From assembly GCA_027681045.1 (NCBI GenBank), contig JAQDCK010000002.1, positions 1-64,000 on the forward strand: 64,000 bases of DNA, written 5' to 3'. The notes beneath the pieces were generated by a model that saw nothing but the letters and a program-made list of their open reading frames with translations, did not search any database and was not told where the DNA came from. Source of the stretch: Lactobacillaceae bacterium AF64-9pH9TA. GTDB lineage: Bacteria; Bacillota; Bacilli; Lactobacillales; Lactobacillaceae. Below are positions 1 through 8,263 of this stretch, piece by piece; the stretch's first letter is position 1; each line of letters begins with the position of its first letter. Both the position numbers and the translations under genes were made by a program.

Positions 1-16
1 AATAGGATTTATGGAA

Positions 17-904
17 ATGAAAAAAGAAGCACAAAAGCAGCAAAATAAGAAAAAGGGACCGATCTGGCCCTTTATTTTGCTTTTACTGGTCGGCTTGGGC
101 CTTTTAGCCTATCCGCTGTCGACCCAGGTCTATAACTTCTGGCTGTCTCACCAGAAGATCCAGTCCTTCCAAAAAGCGGCTAGCAAATTGTCAGACGCTG
201 AAGTCCAAAAGCGCCTCCGCCTGGCCAAAGCCTACAACGCCTCTCTCCTGTCCCCAGGTCAGCAGGCCGGCTTTAGCGACCCTTTTAGCAAAAAAGAGAA
301 ACAAGCCGGCGTAGCGGCTTATGCCAAGATGCTGGAATTAGAGGAAAACATCGGCTACATCGACCTGCCGAAAATCCACCAGGAACTGCCGATCTATGCC
401 GGGACCAGCGAATCGGTCCTGCAAAAGGGGATCGGCCACCTGCCCGGTTCATCCCTGCCAGTTGGGGGCAAGAGCACCCGGGTGGTCCTAACCGGCCACC
501 GGGGCCTGCCAAACTCCCGTCTTTTTACCGACCTGCCCCGGCTGAAAAAGGGTGACGTCTTCTACGTACACAATTTGGGCCAGACCCTGGCCTATAAGGT
601 GGATCAAATCAAGGTTATCAAGCCGACCCAGGTTGACCAGCTCAAGATCGTCAAGGGCAAGGATCTCTGCACCTTGATGACCTGCACCCCTTACATGATC
701 AACACCCACCGCCTGTTGGTCACCGGTCACCGGATTCCTTACAATCCAAAGGCCGAAGCCAAGGCTAAGGAGAGAAGCAGGAACCGCCTCTTCTGGATCA
801 TCATCGCCATCCTTTTACCGGCCTTGGCGATCATCATTTTCATCTGGCACAAGAAGCGGAAGAAGAAGAAGGCTAAGGCAGACAAGGAAAAAGAGCAAGA
901 ATAA
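17..904 (+). CDS. Class C (pilus-type) sortase
   Basis: A membrane transpeptidase that would join pilin subunits through their sorting signals and act on the outer face of the membrane. Seen: a lysine-rich N-terminus, a membrane segment at about residues 15-34, the catalytic His in LTGHRG (residue 161), the TLMTC motif with catalytic Cys 223, Arg 239 in GHRIPY, and a second C-terminal membrane helix followed by a lysine-rich tail. The two membrane anchors and TLxTC are typical of class C rather than class A enzymes. The start at 17 is preferred over the ATG at 11 because AGGA at 4-7 is then 9 bases away. The gene is at the window edge, so pilin genes that usually precede it cannot be seen. 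The following hairpin suggests it ends its operon. Confidence 0.9.
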   Translation: MKKEAQKQQNKKKGPIWPFILLLLVGLGLLAYPLSTQVYNFWLSHQKIQSFQKAASKLSDAEVQKRLRLAKAYNASLLSPGQQAGFSDPFSKKEKQAGVAAYAKMLELEENIGYIDLPKIHQELPIYAGTSESVLQKGIGHLPGSSLPVGGKSTRVVLTGHRGLPNSRLFTDLPRLKKGDVFYVHNLGQTLAYKVDQIKVIKPTQVDQLKIVKGKDLCTLMTCTPYMINTHRLLVTGHRIPYNPKAEAKAKERSRNRLFWIIIAILLPALAIIIFIWHKKRKKKKAKADKEKEQE

Positions 905-911
905 ACCGGCA

Positions 912-947
912 AAACGGGCCGTCCGGATTTTTCCGGACAGCCCGTTT
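912..947 (+). terminator. Hairpin terminator after the sortase gene
   Basis: Near-perfect inverted repeat: AAACGGGC-C-GTCCGG pairs with CCGGAC-A-GCCCGTTT around a T-rich loop. The T tail is short and interrupted, so termination may be partial. Confidence 0.75.
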
Positions 948-1045
948 AATATTTTCCGGGATTAATGTGGTTTGTGAAAAAAACTCTGCAAATAATGATA
1001 GAATAAAGGTAAATAGTTCAATTGGAGTAATTTAGGTGAATTACA

Positions 1046-2392
1046 GTGACGACAACACAAATCTGGATTAATTTACTAGCAATACTTGTGATCTTTGTTT
1101 TTGCCTCCTTCTTTGTTGCGGCGGAGTTTGCCCTGGTGCAAGTCCGCCCCAGCCAGCTGGAGGACATGATAGCCAACGGGCAGGGGAACGTGAAGAAACT
1201 TAAGCGGGCCCTGCACATGTCGCATAATTTAAATGAGTACCTGTCAACCACCCAGGTCGGGACCACCTTGGTCGGGGTTATCCTGGGCTGGTTCGGGGCG
1301 GACACCATCGCCAGCATTTTTGAAAGGCTGCTGGCCCTGACCCCCATGTCCAAAAATCTGGTCAACTCAGTCGGAGCCTTGATCGGGGTTATTTCCTTGA
1401 CCTACTTGGAAGTGGTTTTGACGGAAGTCGTGCCGAAAAATATCGCCATCGATGCTCCGGTTAAGATGCTGATGTTGATCGTCAATCCCCTCCAGCTCTT
1501 CCACACCCTGGTTTATCCCTTTGTCTGGCTTTTGAATGTCAGCTCCTCCGGCATCTTAAAGATGCTGGGTTTTAACCCGGCCGATGAAGAAAACCAGGTC
1601 TACTCCCAGTCAGAAATCATCCGCTTGAGCAAGAACGCGGTGCATGGCGGGGCCCTGGACAAGGAAGACTTGACCTATATGGAAAGAGCCTTCCAGCTGA
1701 ACGACAAGACGGCTAAGGACATTATGACTGACCGGACCCGGCTGACAGTTTTAGATGCCAGCGAAAACATCAAGACTGCCCTGGACAAGTATCTGGAAGA
1801 CGGCTACAGCCGCTTCCCGGTCGTGCGGGAAAATGACAAAGATGATGTGGTCGGCTATGTCTACGCTTATGACATTGTTCAACAGAGCCGGGTGGATGAC
1901 CGGGTACCAGTGACCCGGGTCAACCGAACCATCATTACCGTGCCGGAATCTATGCCCATCCAGGACATCCTCCGCTTGATGATCAGCAAGCACACTCCAA
2001 TCGTGCTGGTTGTCGACGAATACGGCGGTACCAGCGGGATCGTGACTGACAAGGATATTTACGAAGAGCTCTTCGGGTCAGTTAAGGACGAAATTGACGA
2101 CGTTTCTGATGACTACATTATCAAGGACGCCGAAGGTAATATCCGGGTTTCCGGCAAGACCACCCTTTATGACTTTGAGCGCTACTTCCACCAGAACCTC
2201 AAGAGCTTCCAGAACAGTGACATCATCACTATCGGCGGCTATATGATGGAACGGTATCCCGACTTGAAGAAGGAAGAGTCTATAGAACTGGAAGGCTTCC
2301 GCTTCACCCTGGACGATATCCAGCAAGGTTTCATGCGCTGGTTTATTGTTGAAGTCCCAAAGACAAACGATCAAGCCAAAAAAGAAGAATAA
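1046..2392 (+). CDS. CNNM/CorC-type membrane protein with CBS pair (HlyC/CorC family)
   Basis: Predicted membrane protein of the CNNM (DUF21) family, linked in characterised relatives to magnesium or cobalt efflux; the older name haemolysin is not a reliable function. Seen: hydrophobic N-terminal third with four likely membrane helices (about residues 5-190), then a CBS pair containing MTDRTRLTVLD and VVDEYGGTSGIVTD (about 215-340), then a small CorC/HlyC C-terminal domain (about 355-440). The 448-residue length is normal for the full-length form. GTG start at 1046 with AGGTGA six bases upstream. It is a single-gene unit closed by its own terminator. A shorter protein at 28129 shares the CBS and CorC parts but lacks the membrane domain. 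Confidence 0.88.
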   Translation: MTTTQIWINLLAILVIFVFASFFVAAEFALVQVRPSQLEDMIANGQGNVKKLKRALHMSHNLNEYLSTTQVGTTLVGVILGWFGADTIASIFERLLALTPMSKNLVNSVGALIGVISLTYLEVVLTEVVPKNIAIDAPVKMLMLIVNPLQLFHTLVYPFVWLLNVSSSGILKMLGFNPADEENQVYSQSEIIRLSKNAVHGGALDKEDLTYMERAFQLNDKTAKDIMTDRTRLTVLDASENIKTALDKYLEDGYSRFPVVRENDKDDVVGYVYAYDIVQQSRVDDRVPVTRVNRTIITVPESMPIQDILRLMISKHTPIVLVVDEYGGTSGIVTDKDIYEELFGSVKDEIDDVSDDYIIKDAEGNIRVSGKTTLYDFERYFHQNLKSFQNSDIITIGGYMMERYPDLKKEESIELEGFRFTLDDIQQGFMRWFIVEVPKTNDQAKKEE

Positions 2393-2405
2393 GATTCAGA
2401 AAAAG

Positions 2406-2437
2406 GAACGGCTTTTAGGCAAAAGCCGTTCTTTTTT
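2406..2437 (+). terminator. Intrinsic terminator
   Basis: Perfect 11-bp stem GAACGGCTTTT / AAAAGCCGTTC with a 4-base loop, followed by six T. An extended -10 (TGGTATAAT, about 2449-2457) that probably drives hpt follows directly. Confidence 0.92.
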
Positions 2438-2500
2438 GTTAAAATAATGGTATAATCTTGATATATCATTTTAAAAGCAATTAGTAATCGAGGAAACCTA

Positions 2501-3073
2501 ATGAAAAGTATTCATGACGCAGTTGATCACAAGTTGTACAGCGAAGAAGACATCGCGGAAATGACCAAGCGGCTTGGCCAGCAATTGACCAAGGACTACG
2601 CTGGCAAGCGGGTCTTGGTTGTCGGTGCTTTAAAGGGAGCTATCTTCTTCTTGACTGACCTCCTGCGGGAAATGGACCTGGCTTGCGACATTGACTTCAT
2701 CGACGTTTCCAGCTATGGCAACGGGACTGAATCCAGCGGTAAGATCACGGTAACCCATGACCTGGAAGCTGACGTGACCGGCCGGGACGTTTTGATCGTT
2801 GAAGACATCGTGGACACTGGTTTGACTTTGAAGTTCATGAAGGACGAACTGCTCAGCCGCGGCGCCAACTCAGTCAAGTGCTGCGTCTTGCTGAACAAGA
2901 CGGCTCGCCGGACGACTGAAGTAGATGTTGAATACTACGGCACCCACGTGGGTAACGAATTCGTCATCGGCTACGGGATGGACTTTGCGGGTCTTTACCG
3001 GAACCTGCCTTACATCGGCGTGATCAAGCCAGAAGTCGTTGAAGAATTCAGCAGCAAGCATGAACACGACTAA
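2501..3073 (+). CDS. hpt: Hypoxanthine phosphoribosyltransferase
   Basis: Purine salvage enzyme that transfers phosphoribosyl from PRPP to hypoxanthine (and usually guanine) in the cytosol. Seen: GALKGAIFF near residues 43-51, the PRPP-binding motif VLIVEDIVDTGLTL, the SSYGNGTESSG flexible loop, and the FVIGYGMDF C-terminal base-binding region. At 190 residues it is slightly longer than the usual 180. ATG start with GAGG eight bases upstream, downstream of a TGGTATAAT extended -10. It stands alone; in many Firmicutes hpt lies beside tilS and ftsH, which is not the case here. Confidence 0.94.
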   Translation: MKSIHDAVDHKLYSEEDIAEMTKRLGQQLTKDYAGKRVLVVGALKGAIFFLTDLLREMDLACDIDFIDVSSYGNGTESSGKITVTHDLEADVTGRDVLIVEDIVDTGLTLKFMKDELLSRGANSVKCCVLLNKTARRTTEVDVEYYGTHVGNEFVIGYGMDFAGLYRNLPYIGVIKPEVVEEFSSKHEHD

Positions 3074-3086
3074 TTTTTCCTAAAAG

Positions 3087-3118
3087 AAAATGGATCATCC
3101 AAACGGATGGTCCATTTT
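3087..3118. terminator. Bidirectional terminator between hpt and the permease
   Basis: AAAATGGA-T-CATCC pairs with GGATG-G-TCCATTTT; A and T runs flank both sides, so it can serve the convergent genes hpt (+) and the permease (-). Confidence 0.85.
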
Positions 3119-3159
3119 TGTTTGATCTTCTTTTATTTTGTCTGTTATTTTCTTTTGCT

Positions 3160-4452
3160 CTAATGAAGCTTTTTCCAGTAGTAGACCGGCAGGCCCAGGA
3201 GGGTGATGCCCAGGCCGATTACGGAGAGGGCGAACTGGTTGATGACGGTCATCACGATGATGAAGAGACCACCGATGATGGAAATCAAGGGAATGAACGG
3301 GTAAGCCGGCGTCATGAAAGGCCGGGCCAGGTCGGGCTCTCTTTTTCTCAGTAAAATGACGGCCACTGACAGGAGGGTGGTGAAGGTCCACATAACGAAA
3401 ACCAGCATGTCGGTCAAGATTTCAAAGTTGCCCAGGGAGATCATGATCAAAGCGATGGCATTGACCAAAAGGGCGGAGAAGACCGGGACCCCGCTTCTGA
3501 CAGAAGTCTTGGCCAATTTCTCAGAGCCGGGCAGGCGGTTGGCCTGGGCCAGGATATATGGCGTCCGCATCCCCGTCAGCATAAAGCCGTTGCAGGCTCC
3601 GTAAACCGACAGGAGAATGCCGACCGTGACGATTTTGCCCCCGGCCTGGCCAAAGAGCTTAAGGGAAGCGTAGTAGGCGGTATTGTCGTTGCCGATGATC
3701 TTGTCAAAAGGCAAAACCGCCATAAAGGCGTAATTGACCAGGACGTAAACGACCGTGACCAAGGAGAGGCCAAGGATGATGGCCCGGGCCAGGTCCTTTT
3801 TCGGATTCTTCATCTCTTTAGCCAGGTTGGTTACCACGATCCAGCCTTCAAAGGCAAAGAGGGCAGACAAGAGCCCTTGGCTGATCCCGGCCAGCCAGTC
3901 GCCGCTGTTATCCACCGTAACTGGCCAGAGGCTGACGGAAACTTGCGGGCGGATGATTGCAAAGACGATGATCAAAAAGAGAGGGATGAGCTTGATGACC
4001 GTGATCACCGACTGCATCCAGGCTGAAGCCTTGGTCCCCAGCATATTGATCAAAAAGAGCAAAAGAACCACGCCGGCCGCGATCCACTTGCTGCTGGCGG
4101 CTGGCAGGCCCGCTAAAACCACGAACTGCTGGCCGAAAATTGAAGCTAAAGCCGCGATCTGGGCGGGGAAGTAGACGGTCATTTCCGCCCAGCCGAAGAG
4201 AAAGCCCCAGATATTGCCATAGCTGTAGTCCAGGTATTCAATGGCCCCGTTGACATTCAAGGCGGCCGCGATTTCTGACACGGTCAAGCCCGAGCAGATC
4301 GAGATGGCGCCAGCTAAAAGCCAGACCAAGATGGTGGCTGAGGCTGACCCGGTGCTTTGGGAAATGCTGCCGATCTTAAAAAAGACCCCGGCCCCGATAA
4401 CTGAGCCAATAACGGTTGCCAGTGCCTGGCCAAAAGAAATCTGTTTTTTCAC
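3160..4452 (-). CDS. APC-superfamily amino acid permease
   Basis: Secondary amino acid transporter of the APC superfamily in the cytoplasmic membrane. Seen: about 12 hydrophobic segments and the family's first-helix signature GSVIGAGVFFKIGSI near the N-terminus, plus FAFEGW in the middle. The reading frame stays open upstream, but the GTG at 4452 is chosen because GGAGGG lies five bases before it and the protein then begins MKKQISFGQ, directly before the first helix. About 430 residues, normal for the family. Substrate cannot be told from sequence; the nearest type is the basic/neutral amino acid or serine/threonine exchanger group. Divergent from the 4559 gene; the intergenic region carries a TATAAT on the minus strand. 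Confidence 0.88.
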   Translation of the reverse strand: MKKQISFGQALATVIGSVIGAGVFFKIGSISQSTGSASATILVWLLAGAISICSGLTVSEIAAALNVNGAIEYLDYSYGNIWGFLFGWAEMTVYFPAQIAALASIFGQQFVVLAGLPAASSKWIAAGVVLLLFLINMLGTKASAWMQSVITVIKLIPLFLIIVFAIIRPQVSVSLWPVTVDNSGDWLAGISQGLLSALFAFEGWIVVTNLAKEMKNPKKDLARAIILGLSLVTVVYVLVNYAFMAVLPFDKIIGNDNTAYYASLKLFGQAGGKIVTVGILLSVYGACNGFMLTGMRTPYILAQANRLPGSEKLAKTSVRSGVPVFSALLVNAIALIMISLGNFEILTDMLVFVMWTFTTLLSVAVILLRKREPDLARPFMTPAYPFIPLISIIGGLFIIVMTVINQFALSVIGLGITLLGLPVYYWKKLH

Positions 4453-4558
4453 GAAATCCCTCCAGTAAAACAAGTCTAACCCTTAAATTATACAAAAAAT
4501 CTTTGTGCTTGGTCTAGGCGGATTTCTCGGCTAAAATGGTAGAAGGAGGTTTTGGGCG

Positions 4559-5245
4559 ATGGGGCAAAAGAAGCATTTCCAGCATCCGGCGACACTGCCG
4601 GCCCTTTTGATTCTGCTGGCCGCGATTATCGGCCTTTTGGCATATGGCCTGTACAATTATGCCAGCCAGACGACCCTGCCAAAAGGAGCCAGCCAAAGTG
4701 CGGTCGGCCTGAAGGACAGCCAGGCAGATTTTGACCTCAGCCGCCTTGAAAAGGGCGGCTTGTCTTTCGTTTATCTGCCGGTTGACCAGAATTTCGCCGC
4801 CAGGCGCAAGCAGGTGGCTAAGACCAAATTGGCCTATGGCAGCATCATTGAGGTGGCCGGAGAGAAAAGCGCTAAAAAACAATTATCCCGGGCCAAAAAA
4901 CTGTCGGCCGGGCATTGGGGGGACTTGCCCATCCTGCTGGACAGCGGGCAGGATGACCCCAGCGCCGCCAATTTAACCGCTATGAGCAAGCTGGCCTATT
5001 CCCTGGTCAAGAGTCATGAGGTCATGGTCAACGCCCCGGTCAAGTACAAGCAGCTTTTTCCAGCGGGATGCAAGTTCCTGGCTACCTCGGCGTCAGCGCC
5101 AAGCAAGCTGGACTACTGCTTCTGGCGCTATACGAAAAAGGGCCACGTGGCCGGAGTCAGCGGGAGCGGCTACAAGAATGTCATGTATGCCTATATCGGG
5201 ACCAGCCAGCAATATAAAGAAAAGTATGGACAATTAGCACAATGA
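4559..5245 (+). CDS. Membrane-anchored GH25-like protein, probably catalytically inactive
   Basis: N-terminal membrane anchor (about residues 13-34) followed by a domain resembling glycoside hydrolase family 25 muramidases. Supporting similarities are the FDLSRLEKGG start (family: DxSxxxG), a central LPILLD strand, and the C-terminal FWRYTKKGHVAGVSG (family: WqYt..G.v.Gi.G). The expected catalytic DxE is replaced here by LDSGQ, so the acid residue seems lost and lysozyme activity is doubtful. ATG with AAGGAGG nine bases upstream. The stop overlaps the helicase start (ATGA), so translation is probably coupled. The GH25 relation is inferred by eye from a few motifs; a purely structural or wall-binding role is possible. 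Confidence 0.6.
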   Translation: MGQKKHFQHPATLPALLILLAAIIGLLAYGLYNYASQTTLPKGASQSAVGLKDSQADFDLSRLEKGGLSFVYLPVDQNFAARRKQVAKTKLAYGSIIEVAGEKSAKKQLSRAKKLSAGHWGDLPILLDSGQDDPSAANLTAMSKLAYSLVKSHEVMVNAPVKYKQLFPAGCKFLATSASAPSKLDYCFWRYTKKGHVAGVSGSGYKNVMYAYIGTSQQYKEKYGQLAQ

Positions 5246-6498
5246 TTTACACAGAACAAATTCAAGCAGTTTTGCAAAAGGAAGGCAAGAGCCGGCCGAC
5301 CTTGATCCAGAAAGAGACTTATGAGGCCATTAAGAACGGGGCCAGCCTGGTCGCTTTGGCCAAGACGGGGACAGGCAAGACCCTGGCCTATGCCCTGCCG
5401 GCTTTAGAGCGGGTCATCCCAGGGGAGAAAAATTCCCTGGTGATTTTGGCTCCAACGACTGAACTGGCCGTCCAGATCAGAAATGCCATCCTGCCTTTTG
5501 CCAAGGCTCTGGGTCTGAAGACTTTAGCCCTGGTCGGGGCCGGCAACCGGCAAAGACAGGACGAGCGGCTGAAGAAGAACAATTGTGAGGTCCTGGTCTG
5601 CACTCCGGGCCGCTTCTTTGACTTCTTCTCCTCGGGCCGGATCAAACTGATCCAGATCAAGACCCTGGTGATCGATGAAGCTGACGACATTTTGGAATTT
5701 GCCAAGCTGGAGCTTTTGAGTTCTTTAGGGCAGAACCTGCCTTCTTCCAGCCAGATTCTCCTCTTTGGGGCCACTGAATCCCAGATTACCCAGGAGGCGG
5801 AAGAAATTTTTGCCCGCCACTTCTTTTTAGTCGACGTCCGCCCCGACCAGGGCAGCCGGACTGAACACGTCTTTTTGCAGGTGGACAATGAGCACAAGCT
5901 GGAATACCTGCAGCGCTTGTGCAAGCTGGACGGCTTCCGGGGCCTGCTCTTCTTTGACTCAAATGAGGGGATGCTGCGCTTTGCCAGAATTTTTGCCCAC
6001 AGCAAGACCCGTTTTGAAGTCCTGGCCAACAATTTCTCAAAAGACAAGCGCCAGCAGGCCATCCGGGACCTGGCCAAGGGCAAGGTCAAGCTGCTCTTGG
6101 CCACTGACCTGGCCGCGCGCGGTTTGGATATTCCAAAACTAACCTACGTGGTCAACTATGAAATCCCGACTGATGCCAACACCTACATGCACCGGGCTGG
6201 CCGGACCGGCCGGATGCAGCAGGAGGGTAAGGTGGTGTCTCTGGGCAACGACCACGACCTGCGCAAGCTGAAGAAGCTCTTGGAAGGGGAAGTGACCGTC
6301 GACCGGGTCTACTTTGCCGGCTACCACTTGAGTAAAGAAAAGCCGGTCAAGAAGGAAAAGGCTGAGGGCAAAGACAAGACGGATAAAAAGACTGCTGTAA
6401 TTGACCAGCCAGTTAAGAAGAAAAAGAAGTCCAAAAAGAAAAACAAGAACAAGGGTTATCACCCGCATTACTTGAAGGGGAAAAAGCAAAGTGAATAG
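5242..6498 (+). CDS. DEAD-box RNA helicase
   Basis: ATP-dependent RNA helicase likely acting in RNA decay or ribosome assembly. Seen: Q-motif region (RPTLIQKETYEAI), Walker A AKTGTGKT (residues 40-47), PTTELA, TPGR, DEAD at 145-148, motif III as GATES (176-180, where SAT is usual), and HRAGRTGR in the second RecA domain. The last 70 residues are a highly lysine-rich tail that would bind RNA non-specifically. It overlaps the previous gene by four bases and the next by eight, so the three genes are one operon although their functions differ. Similar to the CshB/YfmL type rather than the longer CshA. No cold-shock element was recognised. Confidence 0.92.
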   Translation: MIYTEQIQAVLQKEGKSRPTLIQKETYEAIKNGASLVALAKTGTGKTLAYALPALERVIPGEKNSLVILAPTTELAVQIRNAILPFAKALGLKTLALVGAGNRQRQDERLKKNNCEVLVCTPGRFFDFFSSGRIKLIQIKTLVIDEADDILEFAKLELLSSLGQNLPSSSQILLFGATESQITQEAEEIFARHFFLVDVRPDQGSRTEHVFLQVDNEHKLEYLQRLCKLDGFRGLLFFDSNEGMLRFARIFAHSKTRFEVLANNFSKDKRQQAIRDLAKGKVKLLLATDLAARGLDIPKLTYVVNYEIPTDANTYMHRAGRTGRMQQEGKVVSLGNDHDLRKLKKLLEGEVTVDRVYFAGYHLSKEKPVKKEKAEGKDKTDKKTAVIDQPVKKKKKSKKKNKNKGYHPHYLKGKKQSE

Positions 6499-7810
6499 CG
6501 TGATTGACTGGCTGGAGCGGCACCTGCTGCCCTTGGCCAATAATCTGGCCTCGGTCCGCTGGCTGGTGGCCCTCAGGGATGCTTTTATTTCCACCCTGCC
6601 GATCAGTTTGACTGGGTCGGTGGCGGTTTTAATCAAGAGCCTCATCATTGCCGCCGACCGCAACTGGGGCTGGCATGTGTTTTACCAGCTCATGCAGCCA
6701 TCGATCTCCATCTGCAACTTCGTCTGGCGGGGGAGCGTGGCCATGTTTGCCCTCTTCTTCGTCCTCAGCTGGGGCTACCAATTGGCCAAGGCCTGTGAAG
6801 TGGACCCTTTGGCCGGGGCGATGACTGCCCTTTGCTCTTTCATGATGAGCATCGCCAACTATTCCTACCTCATGCAGGGGAATAAGCGGCTCAAGCTGGA
6901 CCAGGCTTTTAACATCAAGCAGCTGTCAACGACGGGGATGTTCACGGCCATTCTCTTTGGCGGCCTGGGCGTGGCCCTGTACATCCTGGGGGTCAAGGCC
7001 CGGCTGGGCCTGCATGTCCAGACGGCCATGCCCCCGGCCCAGACCTTGGCCTTTGAAGCGGCAATCCCGGTCATGCTGGCCCTCTTTATCGTGGGCGGAC
7101 TGAACTATCTCTTCCAGACCATCACCGGCCAGTATTTCGGTGACTGGCTCTTAGAGATCATCCAACTACCCCTCTTGAAGCTGGGCCAAGGTTTTATCAT
7201 GGTGATTGCTATTACGGCTTTAACCCAGCTCTTCTGGTTCTTCGGCATTAACGGGGCCAGTGCCTTGGCTCCGGTTGTCGGTTCAATCTGGGCCACGACC
7301 CAAAACGCCAACCTTTTGGCGGCGGCTGACGGCCACAAGATCCCGTATTTGTGGACCAACACTTCTTTTGTGGTCTTTGGGGTCAGCGGGGCCTGCCTGC
7401 CTTTAATCATCGCGATTTTGCTGACCTCCAAGCGCGGCGACCACCGGACTTTGGCCAAGGTGGCCCTGGCTCCGGCTGTCTTTAACATCAATGAGCCCAT
7501 GCTGTACGGGCTGCCGATCATCTTGAACCCGGTCTGCTTTTTGCCCTTTACCCTGGCCCCTTTAGCCAATATTTCCTTGGCTTATCTGGCGACCAAGCTG
7601 GGCTGGATCAACCGGGTCCAGGCCTCGGTGCCCAATATCATGCCCCCGGTCATCGGCCCATATCTGGCCACTAACTATGACTGGCGGGCCCTGGTTTTGT
7701 CCTTGGTCAACCTGGTCATCGCGGTCTTGATCTGGCTGCCTTTTGTCAAGGCGGCTGACCGGATTGGTCATACGGATGAACCCCGCCGCTTTTTCATGCC
7801 GCAATACTAA
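6491..7810 (+). CDS. PTS lactose/cellobiose-family IIC permease
   Basis: Membrane component of a sugar phosphotransferase system. Seen: about ten hydrophobic segments, the family hallmark FNINEPMLYGLPIILNP that carries the substrate-contacting Glu, and the N-terminal LPLANNLASVRWLVALRDAF typical of cellobiose/diacetylchitobiose IIC proteins. Length 439 is normal. GTG start inside the end of the helicase gene with AAGGGG about 10 bases upstream. There is no IIA or IIB gene beside it, so partners must be elsewhere. Sugar cannot be assigned. Confidence 0.88.
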   Translation: MNSVIDWLERHLLPLANNLASVRWLVALRDAFISTLPISLTGSVAVLIKSLIIAADRNWGWHVFYQLMQPSISICNFVWRGSVAMFALFFVLSWGYQLAKACEVDPLAGAMTALCSFMMSIANYSYLMQGNKRLKLDQAFNIKQLSTTGMFTAILFGGLGVALYILGVKARLGLHVQTAMPPAQTLAFEAAIPVMLALFIVGGLNYLFQTITGQYFGDWLLEIIQLPLLKLGQGFIMVIAITALTQLFWFFGINGASALAPVVGSIWATTQNANLLAAADGHKIPYLWTNTSFVVFGVSGACLPLIIAILLTSKRGDHRTLAKVALAPAVFNINEPMLYGLPIILNPVCFLPFTLAPLANISLAYLATKLGWINRVQASVPNIMPPVIGPYLATNYDWRALVLSLVNLVIAVLIWLPFVKAADRIGHTDEPRRFFMPQY

Positions 7811-7870
7811 TGACTTAAGCGAAAGCACTAGCTTTTTCAACACATTTTTTGTAGAATTAATGTGTTGCAT

Positions 7871-7945
7871 GGCCCGGTAGCTCAGTTGGATAGAGCACTG
7901 GTTTCCTAAACCAGGTTGTCGCGAGTTCAAATCTCGCCCGGGTCA
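7871..7945 (+). tRNA. tRNA-Arg (anticodon CCU)
   Basis: Full cloverleaf: acceptor GGCCCGG (7871-7877) pairs with CCGGGTC (7938-7944, one G-U), discriminator A 7945; anticodon stem CTGGT/ACCAG around loop TTCCTAA gives CCT; T stem GCGAG/CTCGC with loop TTCAAAT. CCA is not encoded. Reads AGG. Short hairpin terminator follows. Confidence 0.96.
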
Positions 7946-7951
7946 TATCTG

Positions 7952-7980
7952 CCCCTCACGGAAGTGAGGGGTTTCTTTTT
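7952..7980 (+). terminator. tRNA terminator
   Basis: Perfect 8-bp stem CCCCTCAC / GTGAGGGG with GGAA loop followed by a T-rich run. Confidence 0.9.
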
Positions 7981-8133
7981 GCCTTTTTTCTGCTGCTTCA
8001 TTGCTCTTTGCTTTTAACTTTGGCCAAAGCAAGCATCTTTTTAATAAAAGCTTAAAGAAAATAAAGCGCACTGAAAAAGAAAGCGGATTTTTTCTTTTCG
8101 ATAATAAAATTATGAAAGTGTTGGCGAAAAGCA

Positions 8134-8162
8134 TTGCAAAGGCCAGGAGCTTCCTCTATAAT
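8134..8162 (+). promoter_or_regulatory. Promoter of the PfoR-type PTS gene
   Basis: TTGCAA (8134-8139), a 17-base spacer and TATAAT (8157-8162). It implies an approximately 95-base leader before the ATG at 8264. The gene-free stretch 7981-8263 otherwise holds only AT-rich sequence and this promoter; no convincing small gene was seen. Confidence 0.8.
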
Positions 8163-8263
8163 TCAAGACACCAGTTTATGAGAGACAAATGAAACACTAT
8201 TAGGCATCTCATAATCTGTGTCAATGTAATTATAATTTTCTACCGTTAGGAGGCGGAGACTAT

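Noticed and set aside
7871..7945. tRNA-Arg as an integration site of a mobile element
   Set aside because: No integrase, no repeated tRNA 3' end downstream and no change in composition were seen.
8001..8192. 63-codon open frame between tRNA-Arg and the PTS gene
   Set aside because: No ribosome site, AT-rich low-complexity translation, and it contains the promoter of the next gene.
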